From assembly GCF_022200785.1 (NCBI RefSeq), contig NZ_CP087585.1, positions 3,472,001 to 3,536,000 on the forward strand: a stretch of 64,000 nt of DNA, given 5' to 3'. The stretch comes from Pedobacter mucosus. GTDB lineage: Bacteria > Bacteroidota > Bacteroidia > Sphingobacteriales > Sphingobacteriaceae. Each line of letters begins with the position of its first letter. The stretch's first letter is position 1. Positions 35,564-44,177 of the stretch are shown here, piece by piece. Below the pieces are notes generated by a model, which saw only the letters and a list, made by a program, of their open reading frames with translations, did not search any database and was not told the origin of the DNA. Position numbers and translations under genes: made by a program.

Positions 35564-36544
35564 ATGGTGTCCCAAAATAAGAATCCTAAAGCAATTAAAT
35601 CGGTATTTAAAAAATACCTCAAAGAAAAAGCAACTTCTACAGAGCATGAAGCGGTGAACAGCTGGTATGAAGGGCTTGGTAAAGATAGCAATGAATCTTT
35701 CAACCTAAATAATCAGCCTGAAGAGATAGATAATTTAGGCAGATCTATCAAAGAACATTTGATCCGGCACACTAAAAGTAATAGAAAACTTGTTTCTCTA
35801 TCGATTTACATCAAGTACGCCGCAATCTTTCTTTTGATCGTTAGTGCAGCCCTCACCATTCGCAATAAATTTTATACTGATAAATTACCTAACCAAGAGC
35901 GAACATTCAAATCCACAGATCATGCTGCCAAAGAGATTACTTTGACTGATGGGTCTATCATATTGCTTAATGTAGGAAGTGAACTAATTGTGGCTAAAAA
36001 TTTTGGCAGTCATGAACGAAATGTCTCACTTAAAGGAGAGGCATTTTTTAAAATAGCAAAAAATAAGCTAAAGCCTTTCATCATAAAAACAGGTGCACTA
36101 AGAACTACGGTTGTGGGAACTTCCTTTAATATCAATGCATACGCAGACTTAAACAGAATCAAAATCTCCGTAGCAAGTGGCAAAGTGAGGGTATCTAAAA
36201 AGACTTTGACAGGCGAAGAAATACTTGCCACTAGCATGACCAGAGATGCCAGTTTATCATTTGAAAAATCTACCGGAAAAACATTGCTAAAAATAGAACG
36301 CTGCGAATTAATTTCTTCATGGAAAGACAGTAAGCTATATATTGATAATGCAACATTAAGTGAGATTGCCAAGCAACTTGAAAGATATTATCACCTAAAA
36401 GTGGTTTTCAATCCAAAAATAGATAAAGGGAAACGCTATACCATACGTTTCAATCAAGAACCGGCTAACAGGATAATGGAAATTCTTTCCATGCTAACAA
36501 AAACAAAATTTACTTACCAAACCAAACAAATCACGATAATTTAA
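35564..36544 (+). CDS. FecR-type anti-sigma factor
   Basis: About 326 residues from the ATG at 35564; a GTG five codons earlier is possible. It has an N-terminal cytosolic anti-sigma region (about 1-75), one membrane helix (YAAIFLLIVSAALTI), then the periplasmic FecR beta domain (EITLTDGSIILLNVGSELIV, GEAFFKIAKN, VVGTSFNINAY) and a C-terminal STN-contact domain (LERYYHLKVVFNP). It is 57 bp after the sigma gene and in the same operon. It should hold the sigma factor until the SusC at 36671 is loaded. Confidence 0.93.
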   Translation: MVSQNKNPKAIKSVFKKYLKEKATSTEHEAVNSWYEGLGKDSNESFNLNNQPEEIDNLGRSIKEHLIRHTKSNRKLVSLSIYIKYAAIFLLIVSAALTIRNKFYTDKLPNQERTFKSTDHAAKEITLTDGSIILLNVGSELIVAKNFGSHERNVSLKGEAFFKIAKNKLKPFIIKTGALRTTVVGTSFNINAYADLNRIKISVASGKVRVSKKTLTGEEILATSMTRDASLSFEKSTGKTLLKIERCELISSWKDSKLYIDNATLSEIAKQLERYYHLKVVFNPKIDKGKRYTIRFNQEPANRIMEILSMLTKTKFTYQTKQITII

Positions 36545-36572
36545 GATATGTAAAAAGTTCAGACAAAAAGAA

Positions 36573-36627
36573 GGCCGAAAATGCGCTAACACTTTCGGCC
36601 AGTTATGAGCATTGAAGCAATGCTCAT
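36573..36627 (+). promoter_or_regulatory. Two tandem hairpins between fecR and susC
   Basis: Hairpin one pairs GGCCGAAA (36573-36580) with TTTCGGCC (36593-36600). Hairpin two pairs ATGAGCATTG (36605-36614) with CAATGCTCAT (36618-36627) around a three-base loop, ten perfect pairs. They begin 28 bp after the fecR stop and lie before the likely susC start at 36671. No T-run follows either, so they look like mRNA processing or attenuation structures rather than full terminators. Confidence 0.6.
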
Positions 36628-36670
36628 CATTTCCAATGATCGTTTCAAAACATTAAAAACTTATTCAAAT

Positions 36671-39600
36671 ATGCAAAAATATTACCCGGGTTACAAACAC
36701 CCGACATGGTTACTTTTTAACTTAAAAATGAAGCTAACAATAGCCCTTCTTTTTCTTTCAAATGCATTGCTCTTTGCAGGTCCAACCTCAGGTCAATCAA
36801 TGAAAGACATTAAAATAAATCTTTCCGCAAAGAACTTACCACTTAGAAAAATACTGGATTTGATCGAGCAAAAAAGTCCGTTTGTAATTGGTTATGAAAA
36901 CGATAATACCAATATTACGGAAACTTTCAATATAGAGGCCAAGCATAAATCCGTTGCTGAAGTACTAGGCCAGCTGACAAAGAATTCAAGTGTGGAAATT
37001 GTTCAAATCAGCGATAAATACATCCTTATCAATAGTAAAAAAGCATTTCTGCCAATGGTGGTAATCGGGACCATTACCGATAAACGTACAAAAGAAAGTT
37101 TACCTGGCGTAAGTGTTAGGGTCAAAGGTGGATCTGCTATTACACAAACCGACAGTAAAGGTAATTACAGACTCAACGTCCCATCAAATCAACAAGACAT
37201 AGTGATCGAAGCCAGGTCGATAGGTTATAAAAGCAGGGAATTTAATGTTCCAAAAAACACTTCAAATTTGACGATAAACATCCAATTGGAAGAGGATCTT
37301 TTAGGCTTAGATGAAATTGTGGTTACTGGACAGGGGATTGATGTGAGCAAAAGAAGACTCTCTTCAAATGTGGTGAGTATTTCTGAAAAAGACATAAGGG
37401 ATATACCTGCCTCCAGAATAGACCAGCTGCTACAATCTAAGCTTCCCAATGCACAGATCAGGTTAACAGGCGGGCAAGCTGGTGCAACATCTATAATACG
37501 TTCAAGAGGCGTTAACTCGGCATTTATCAGTTCTACCCCTATTATTTATGTAGATGGAGTTAGGATGGATAACTTAAATACGAGAGCTGCTCTTGGTGGT
37601 GGAAGTGCAACAGGCGCAGCAATCAGTTCCATTTCAGATATTCCTATGGATAACATTGAGAAGATAGAGTTTGTTAACGGCGGTGCAGCAACTACCTTAT
37701 ATGGATCCGATGCCGCTAATGGTGTGATTCAGATTATCACTAAAAAAGGTGGTGCAGACAAAACGGATATTACCTTGGAAACTCAGCTGGGCATAGAGAC
37801 GCCAACGACAGATTACCTACACTTTAAACGTTCGAAAGAACTATTAATGCAAAATGGATTTTATCAAAAGTACAATATTGGCCTAAATGGTGGCGATGGC
37901 AAGTTCGGTTATAGTTTCTCTGGAGGATATCAAAATAGTACAGGTACACAAATTTATGATCAAAACAGCAATAGAAGGATTGATTTAAGGACGGGTTTAA
38001 GAGCCTCCTTAGGTACAAAGGTTACTTATGAAAGTTCTTTTAGCTATATCAACAATAAATATAAAAGAAGCAGAAATGGAAATCAGGGTGGCTATACGGG
38101 TTTATGGTTTGCAGAAAGTGGCGCATCGTCAATCACCGGACCAAGATTTAAAAGCGACATTGATGCAATGACGGACGAAGATTTTGCGGCCATCAGTGCA
38201 TTTGTAGATAAAGCTGAAGCATTACAAGATAATGGAATCAACATCAACCGGTTCCAGACTTCTCAGGTCTTTAAGTATCAACCACTGAAAAACTTAACCT
38301 TTAAAGCAACAGGTGGAGTTGATTACCGTGCACAGAGACAAAATATCATTACAACTAATGAATACTTATCGCATACAACAAATACCGCCATTACTAACCA
38401 GGGAAGCATTGACAATTTTGATAGAAATTACCTTGGTTTAACTTTTGAGTTTAACGGACAATATGAAGCAAAGGTTGGTGATTTCTCATTTATTACCACC
38501 GCTGGAGGACAGCTTTTCAGAAATGAAGATCACCAGATTCAATATACCGGAACTAATATAAGAGATGGCGCACAAACCATTAGTATCGCCGCTACCCGTA
38601 CAGGAGACGAATATTATTCTGCTGTAACGAGTTATGGAATGTATATTCAGGAAAACGCTGGTTATAAGAACAAACTGTTTCTTGATTTAGGTTTGCGTGG
38701 TGATGGTAATTCTGCTTTTGGTAAAAATATTGGTATTCAGTATTATCCTAAAGTTGGTCTTTCTTATATACCAAGCGCCGAAACTTATTTTCAATCGATT
38801 TCGAAAGTGGTTTCATCTGCAAAAATTCGAGGAAACTATGGTATTGCAGGAAATTTCCCTACCCCTTTTGCTAATGACCGAACGATTTCATTCATCGGTT
38901 TTAATGGCGAACAGGCAGCATCATTTGGACAGGCGGGAAATAACGACCTGAAACCTGAAAAAACCACAACGATGGAGGCAGGAATCGACCTTGGATTTTT
39001 AAATGACAGGATTATCGTTTCTGCAGGGTTTTATCATTCAATTACCAAAGATGCATTGTTTGTCGTTCCTCCAGCACCTTCAACCGGCCAAACTAGTCAG
39101 CTGCAAAATACAGGAAGAATTTTAAACCGTGGACTGGAATTCAACACCGTTTTGACCCCAATTAAAACGACCAATACCAGCCTTAGATTTAACCTTTCGG
39201 TAAATACCTTATACAATAAAGTATTGAGTTCCGGGGGTGCGGCACCTTTTAACATTAACGGTTTCAGTGCCAGAACAGTTCAAACCGTCGTACAGGAAGG
39301 TTATCCAATTGGATTTATTAGGGGAAATTTTGGTGTGTTTGATACTCAAGGCCTATTGGTAAGTACTACTGCACAACAAAACCTGGGCACCACAGTACCC
39401 GATCTTTTTGGCAGTATGGGCCTTAACTTCCAATATAAATCATTCAATCTATTTGCAAACGCAGATTATCAAAAAGGTGCTAGCGCAGTTTCATTCGATC
39501 GTCAATTCAGGTTCAATTATGGTACCTCTACCGAAGGAATTCCCCAAGCAGAAATAGATAAAAGCGGAAGAACAAAGTGGCTTGATGTGACAAATATGTT

Positions 39601-39865
39601 TGTAGAAAAAACCGATTATATCAAGATAAGAACAATAGGTATTGGTTATAATTTGAAACCAACCACCTGGACAAAAGCGGTCAAAAGCATTAACATAGGT
39701 TTTTCGGTAGTCAACCCACTAAATTTTGCTACTTCGAGTTTCGATCCTGAAACAACCATTAGCGGAAGCGCACAAGGCCAAAATGGCGCTACAACAGGAG
39801 GCATCTCTTACTCAACTTATTCTTCTCCACGACAATTTGTAGGTTCACTTAGGGTAAATTTTTAA
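36671..39865 (+). CDS. SusC-family TonB receptor with STN signalling domain
   Basis: About 1064 residues from the ATG at 36671; frames from 36605 would start inside a ten-pair hairpin and are rejected, while the ATG at 36728 is a further option. It has a signal peptide (IALLFLSNALLFAGPTSGQ), an STN domain (DIKINLSAKNLPLRKILDLI) that contacts FecR, a carboxypeptidase-like domain (IGTITDKRTKESLPGVSVRV), the plug (LDEIVVTGQGIDV) and a barrel ending in RVNF. With the sigma and anti-sigma genes it forms a ligand-controlled uptake system. SusD (39876) and a phosphodiesterase (41314) follow. The ligand is unknown; phosphorus-containing is inferred from the enzyme. Confidence 0.93.
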   Translation: MQKYYPGYKHPTWLLFNLKMKLTIALLFLSNALLFAGPTSGQSMKDIKINLSAKNLPLRKILDLIEQKSPFVIGYENDNTNITETFNIEAKHKSVAEVLGQLTKNSSVEIVQISDKYILINSKKAFLPMVVIGTITDKRTKESLPGVSVRVKGGSAITQTDSKGNYRLNVPSNQQDIVIEARSIGYKSREFNVPKNTSNLTINIQLEEDLLGLDEIVVTGQGIDVSKRRLSSNVVSISEKDIRDIPASRIDQLLQSKLPNAQIRLTGGQAGATSIIRSRGVNSAFISSTPIIYVDGVRMDNLNTRAALGGGSATGAAISSISDIPMDNIEKIEFVNGGAATTLYGSDAANGVIQIITKKGGADKTDITLETQLGIETPTTDYLHFKRSKELLMQNGFYQKYNIGLNGGDGKFGYSFSGGYQNSTGTQIYDQNSNRRIDLRTGLRASLGTKVTYESSFSYINNKYKRSRNGNQGGYTGLWFAESGASSITGPRFKSDIDAMTDEDFAAISAFVDKAEALQDNGININRFQTSQVFKYQPLKNLTFKATGGVDYRAQRQNIITTNEYLSHTTNTAITNQGSIDNFDRNYLGLTFEFNGQYEAKVGDFSFITTAGGQLFRNEDHQIQYTGTNIRDGAQTISIAATRTGDEYYSAVTSYGMYIQENAGYKNKLFLDLGLRGDGNSAFGKNIGIQYYPKVGLSYIPSAETYFQSISKVVSSAKIRGNYGIAGNFPTPFANDRTISFIGFNGEQAASFGQAGNNDLKPEKTTTMEAGIDLGFLNDRIIVSAGFYHSITKDALFVVPPAPSTGQTSQLQNTGRILNRGLEFNTVLTPIKTTNTSLRFNLSVNTLYNKVLSSGGAAPFNINGFSARTVQTVVQEGYPIGFIRGNFGVFDTQGLLVSTTAQQNLGTTVPDLFGSMGLNFQYKSFNLFANADYQKGASAVSFDRQFRFNYGTSTEGIPQAEIDKSGRTKWLDVTNMFVEKTDYIKIRTIGIGYNLKPTTWTKAVKSINIGFSVVNPLNFATSSFDPETTISGSAQGQNGATTGGISYSTYSSPRQFVGSLRVNF

Positions 39866-39875
39866 TAATAAACAG

Positions 39876-41300
39876 ATGAAAACATATATAAAGAATCTTT
39901 TTGTAGCTACAATAGTTTGTATTCTGCTAGCTGGGTGTGCAAAAGATAATCCTAATATTACCGACGAGGTATATTTAACCACCACTAACGTTTCAACTAC
40001 ATGGTTAACAGGCTTGAAACGTCAAATGGCGCTCACCATGAATCAGGTTATCGTGAATACAGAACTCGTATCAGATAACTATTTTAATAACAGAACACTT
40101 AGCAATAAGGTATTTGACATTCCTCAAATCGATAATTTTGATTTGGATGTTAATAATATTCAATCCGCTATCCAACGCTTAAGAGAAATGTCTGAATATG
40201 GCTTAACTACAGTTGTAGATGCAGATAAATCGACAACTCCTGTACAAAAAGCAGAGATGTATTTCATTAATGCCTATGCCCATGTATTAAGTGGCGAACT
40301 ATTTACTGGTCTGCCTGGCACAGCAAAAGGCATTGTACTTACACCGGCTCAACATTATGCTTTGGCAATCACAGCCTTAGATCAAGCCATATCGTTGCAA
40401 ACCAATGCTACAGAAAAACTAGCTTACACCCTATTAAAAGCCAGAATTTATTATGATTTAGGAGATGCAGTACAGGCAAAAACATTTGCAACTGCAGTAA
40501 TGGCTACCCCACTGCTGCTTAAACAGCAGGTCTTTGATGGACAGAACGGAGCGTCAAACGATTTCCAGACTTATCTTTTCTCTTCAACAACAAATGAATT
40601 TGCACCACTTCCCCGTTTGGATTTCTTAGACCCGAAATATTATAATACAGGAACAATCGCCTTAGACCAAAAGCCAGTGAGCTACTTAAAAGGTGAAGAA
40701 GCCTATTTAATTGTAGCTGAAATCCAGGCATCAGGAAATGATTTACCAAGCGCAAAATCAACCCTAAAAACACTTTTAACAGATGTTATTGCGAAGCGAG
40801 CAAGCATATCTTTTAGTGATGTTAAAGAAACACGAAACGGAGGTAACCGCAATGATTATCCATTAACGGCAGTAAAAGTTAAATTTGATGATGCTGATAT
40901 AGAACGCTCAGGTTATGTATTAGATAGAAAGACAGCAAATATTAATATTTCAACGGTATCAGGAACAAAAGTTACTGCCATTGATATCGATGCAGCGACC
41001 ACCCAGGATGCGCTGTTGTATTTAATTTATAGGATGAGGCAGGAAATTTTTATTGCTGAGGGAAGGCGGATGTCAGACTTAGGCATTAAATTCCCAGTAT
41101 CCCAAACCGAACAGCTGAACAATCCCAATGTAAAACCAGCTGACTTGGTCGCTCAAATTCCATCTTTTATCCCTAAAAACAGGGGGATGGATGATTTCAC
41201 AAATAATACAACTACAGGAGTTGTTACTATGAAATTTGATATGAATAAAATATTAATTAGTAATAAAACAGCAAAAGAAATTCTTCCATTTATTAACTAA
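39876..41300 (+). CDS. SusD-like lipoprotein (divergent)
   Basis: A 474-residue lipoprotein (signal with cysteine in LLAGCAKD) starting 10 bp after susC. The helical TPR-like body (AEMYFINAYAHVLSGELF, ALAITALDQAISLQ, EAYLIVAEIQA, YRMRQEIFIAEGRRMSDLG) fits the SusD-like superfamily, although motifs are weaker than in the SusD at 25146. It should cap the SusC barrel at 36671 and bind its ligand. Confidence 0.85.
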   Translation: MKTYIKNLFVATIVCILLAGCAKDNPNITDEVYLTTTNVSTTWLTGLKRQMALTMNQVIVNTELVSDNYFNNRTLSNKVFDIPQIDNFDLDVNNIQSAIQRLREMSEYGLTTVVDADKSTTPVQKAEMYFINAYAHVLSGELFTGLPGTAKGIVLTPAQHYALAITALDQAISLQTNATEKLAYTLLKARIYYDLGDAVQAKTFATAVMATPLLLKQQVFDGQNGASNDFQTYLFSSTTNEFAPLPRLDFLDPKYYNTGTIALDQKPVSYLKGEEAYLIVAEIQASGNDLPSAKSTLKTLLTDVIAKRASISFSDVKETRNGGNRNDYPLTAVKVKFDDADIERSGYVLDRKTANINISTVSGTKVTAIDIDAATTQDALLYLIYRMRQEIFIAEGRRMSDLGIKFPVSQTEQLNNPNVKPADLVAQIPSFIPKNRGMDDFTNNTTTGVVTMKFDMNKILISNKTAKEILPFIN

Positions 41301-41313
41301 TAACAGCATAAAA

Positions 41314-42651
41314 ATGAATCGTTTAAAAGAAATTATAAGTGTCGCCATCCTTGCAATACTCTCCATAAATGTGCAGGCACAAAGTGCAAAATATGTTGTG
41401 TTAGTAAGCATCGACGGTTTTCGTCCTGATTTTTATCTGGATAAAAGTTGGCCAACCCCAAATTTGCAGCAGCTTATGGCAAGCGGATCATATGCAAAAG
41501 GAGTACGTTGCATTTTTCCGAGTGTAACCTACCCTTCTCACACCACACTAATCACCGGTACCTTCCCTGCAAAACATGGCATAACCTATAATACAATGCC
41601 CAATGAGGCAAATAAGTATGAGTGGACCACTGATTCTAAAAAAATAAAAGCGGAAACACTTTGGCAGGCGGCGAGGAAAAAAGGATTGAAATCAGCTTCA
41701 ATCTCCTGGCCTATATCAGTGGGTGCAGAAATAGATTATAACCTTCCTGAGATTTGGTCTGAAACAAACATGGCTGATCGAAAAAGCGCTATATCTGCAT
41801 ATGCCACTCCAAAGGGCTTGCTGGAAGAAATGGAAAAATATGCTATAGGGGATGTTGAAATGGAAGATTTGAACCTTAGTTCATTGTCCATGGATGAAAA
41901 CAATAGCCGTATGGCCGCTTACATCCTTCGCACATACAAACCTAGCCTACTGAGCATACACATTGCAGGAGTAGATGGTGCGGAACATAAAGAAGGCAGA
42001 TCAGGCAATGGTGTAAATAAAGCTATAGCTTCAGCCGATCATGCGGTAATGAATTTAATAGATGCCATTAATAAGGCAGGTATGCAGGATAGTACAGCAA
42101 TAATAATTACAGGTGACCATGGTTTTGTTAATGTTGAAAAAACACTCTCACCTAATGTTTGGCTAACTGAACTTGGTATTGATAGCAAAGTTGGAACAAC
42201 AGAACCAATTGCTAAATTTCAATCCGCTGGCGGCTCTGCTTTTTTTCACCTTAAAAACAGCAAAGATTTGTCAACCCTTAATAAAGTTCGCAAGAAACTG
42301 GCTGGATTACCACTAGAATATAAAAATATGTTTAGGATAGTAGAACGTGTTGAGCTTGATAAAATTGGAGCAGACCCACATGCTAGCTTTGCATTGGCCG
42401 CTACTAATGGCGTCTACATTCAGGATAACGCAACTGGTCCGGTATCCGGTCCCAAAAAAGGAGGTGCCCATGGTTACTTCCCGGATAGTCCGGAGATACG
42501 TACAGGTTTTATTATTGCAGGAGCTGGTGTAAAAAAAGGAGTCGTATTGGATTCTATTAATCTAGAAGACGTTGCGCCTACTGTAGCTAAAATATTGGGT
42601 ATCCAGTTACCGAATGCAGATGGTAAAGCTGCAAAAGAGTTTTTAAAATAA
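41314..42651 (+). CDS. ENPP-type nucleotide pyrophosphatase/phosphodiesterase
   Basis: A 445-residue protein with a signal peptide ending at VQAQ. Alkaline phosphatase superfamily of the ectonucleotide pyrophosphatase/phosphodiesterase type: VLVSIDGFRPDF with the first metal Asp, the nucleophile Thr in FPSVTYPSHTTLITG, IAGVDGAEHKEG, ITGDHGF with metal Asp-His, and a late metal His in KKGGAHGY. Such enzymes cleave phosphodiester or pyrophosphate bonds of nucleotides and sometimes lipid head groups. It starts 14 bp after SusD and is the last gene of the operon, ended by the hairpin at 42660. A remnant of a similar enzyme lies at 53542. Confidence 0.9.
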   Translation: MNRLKEIISVAILAILSINVQAQSAKYVVLVSIDGFRPDFYLDKSWPTPNLQQLMASGSYAKGVRCIFPSVTYPSHTTLITGTFPAKHGITYNTMPNEANKYEWTTDSKKIKAETLWQAARKKGLKSASISWPISVGAEIDYNLPEIWSETNMADRKSAISAYATPKGLLEEMEKYAIGDVEMEDLNLSSLSMDENNSRMAAYILRTYKPSLLSIHIAGVDGAEHKEGRSGNGVNKAIASADHAVMNLIDAINKAGMQDSTAIIITGDHGFVNVEKTLSPNVWLTELGIDSKVGTTEPIAKFQSAGGSAFFHLKNSKDLSTLNKVRKKLAGLPLEYKNMFRIVERVELDKIGADPHASFALAATNGVYIQDNATGPVSGPKKGGAHGYFPDSPEIRTGFIIAGAGVKKGVVLDSINLEDVAPTVAKILGIQLPNADGKAAKEFLK

Positions 42652-42659
42652 ATATTTTA

Positions 42660-42696
42660 AAAACCAATCATGAACTAATCAATCATGATTGGTTTT
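42660..42696. terminator. Bidirectional terminator, 14-bp stem
   Basis: AAAACCAATCATGA (42660-42673) pairs perfectly with TCATGATTGGTTTT (42683-42696) around nine bases. The A/T ends give U-rich tracts on both strands. It separates the phosphodiesterase operon from the convergent gene at 42741. Confidence 0.8.
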
Positions 42697-42740
42697 AAAC
42701 CTCTTTTGCAAGAAAACAAAATTATTTTATTCTTAGGCAA

Positions 42741-43241
42741 TTACTTATTCATATGTAGTACCGGATCGTTTTTCTGTGCCAAGGAATCAATTACTACATT
42801 CTCTCCGGCGGTCATCAGCCACTTTCCGTTTTGTTTTACATAAACCAAAAGAGCAATATCATCACTTCCAGGTATTTGCTGTCCATTAGGCGTGGTAAAA
42901 GCACTTACAAAACTTTTAAAATGTACAATTGCGGTCGTGGGATTAATGATTCGGACATTAACCCCCTTGTTTACCATGGTGGTATTCTTGAACATATTGG
43001 TATGGTAGAATTGGGTGGAGTATTCAACCTCTTTTAAATTCTTCCACCACATGCCTACAATATTAACCCAGCTACAGTCTGGGGTCGAATAGTTTTTCAT
43101 ATTACTATGGTCATGCTTGTTCCAGCTATTAACCATTTCATCAACTTGTTTTGTAATCGCACTAACCTCATCGGTTTTGCTTTGAGCATTTGTGGACAAC
43201 ACAGGCAAGAGCATGCCCAATAGAATAAGTATCTTTTTCAT
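42741..43241 (-). CDS. Secreted SnoaL/DUF4440-like protein
   Basis: A 166-residue protein with a signal peptide (LLPVLSTNAQS). The mature part (QVDEMVNSWNKHDHSNMKNY then CSWVNIVGMWWKN and TAIVHFKSFVSAF) has the cone-shaped NTF2/SnoaL-like pattern of small proteins that bind small ligands or act as isomerase-like enzymes. The function is not deducible. It is 60 bp downstream of the AraC gene on the same strand. Confidence 0.7.
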   Translation of the reverse strand: MKKILILLGMLLPVLSTNAQSKTDEVSAITKQVDEMVNSWNKHDHSNMKNYSTPDCSWVNIVGMWWKNLKEVEYSTQFYHTNMFKNTTMVNKGVNVRIINPTTAIVHFKSFVSAFTTPNGQQIPGSDDIALLVYVKQNGKWLMTAGENVVIDSLAQKNDPVLHMNK

Positions 43242-43300
43242 AACTTTTTCTTCAAAAATAGCTCAACCAAGCCGCTCGAAAATAGTACAAAAACGACAAC

Positions 43301-44122
43301 CTAGATTCGCATGTGTTCCTGTAGCAATGATGGAGCAAGAAGAATTTGTTTGGTAAGCGTACCTGGCAAAACATCTGTAAATTCCTTAAAATCCCGAATC
43401 AGGTGCATTTGATCATAGTAACCACTTGCATGAGCAATATTTGTCCAGCTTAATTTTGGATCTCGCTCTTTAAGTCTGTATGCATTTGAAAAGCGGATTA
43501 ACCTAGAAAATATTTTTGGAGAATACCCCATAACTTCTTTCGAGCGCCGTTCATATTGCCTCAGGCTGAGGCACGCAAGCGAAGCAGCATTTTCTAACGA
43601 CAGACCTAATTGCAGCTGCCCCTTCATGGCTTGTTCCCAAGGCATAGGGGAAGCATAATGTAATTTTTTTAATAGAAAACGTTCCACTACAATCTTCATT
43701 TCTGTAGCCGTTTGCGCATACTGCAACTGCTCATTCACTTCAGTAATTCCTGATCCGAGTAATAATGTTGCATCTATTGCTTCATCATATAGTTCATGCA
43801 TAGGCATATTAAGCAACCTATGCATTCCTCCTGGCAAAAAAGCCACTGAAACAATAACATGATGTATACCCATTGAAATATTTACCTGACTAACCTGAGG
43901 ACCAATAATGACGCTTGCAGGTAGCTGGTAGATTGATCTTTGTTTTTCATGAGATACCGTAACAGGATCCCTTGGATAAAAATGGATAGCATGTTGGGGC
44001 GTTGGTGGAAATGGAGAGAATCTTGCAATTAAGTTATCCTGCCTTGCCTCCACTACCATGATATGGCTTATGCAATGCTGTAAAGCAGCGTGTGGTACGA
44101 AAAATGAAGGTATCATATTCAT
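43301..44122 (-). CDS. AraC-family transcriptional regulator
   Basis: A 273-residue protein with an N-terminal sensor region (about 1-150, DUF6597-like: HAIHFYPRDPVTV, GPQVSQVNI, FLPGGMHRLL) and a C-terminal double helix-turn-helix of AraC type (AASLACLSLRQYERRSKEVMGYSP, then LSWTNIAHASGYYDQMHLIRDFKEFTDVLP, read in parts). It precedes the SnoaL-like gene and may control it. Neither is evidently linked to phosphorus use. Confidence 0.9.
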   Translation of the reverse strand: MNMIPSFFVPHAALQHCISHIMVVEARQDNLIARFSPFPPTPQHAIHFYPRDPVTVSHEKQRSIYQLPASVIIGPQVSQVNISMGIHHVIVSVAFLPGGMHRLLNMPMHELYDEAIDATLLLGSGITEVNEQLQYAQTATEMKIVVERFLLKKLHYASPMPWEQAMKGQLQLGLSLENAASLACLSLRQYERRSKEVMGYSPKIFSRLIRFSNAYRLKERDPKLSWTNIAHASGYYDQMHLIRDFKEFTDVLPGTLTKQILLAPSLLQEHMRI

Positions 44123-44177
44123 ACATGAATATAAGTAGAATTTAAGAAGAAAATATCAGCGCTTATAATGATCTGTT

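Noticed and set aside
36605..36670. Early start for the second SusC
   Set aside because: The ATG is the first base of a perfect ten-pair hairpin and the extra residues are not signal-peptide-like.
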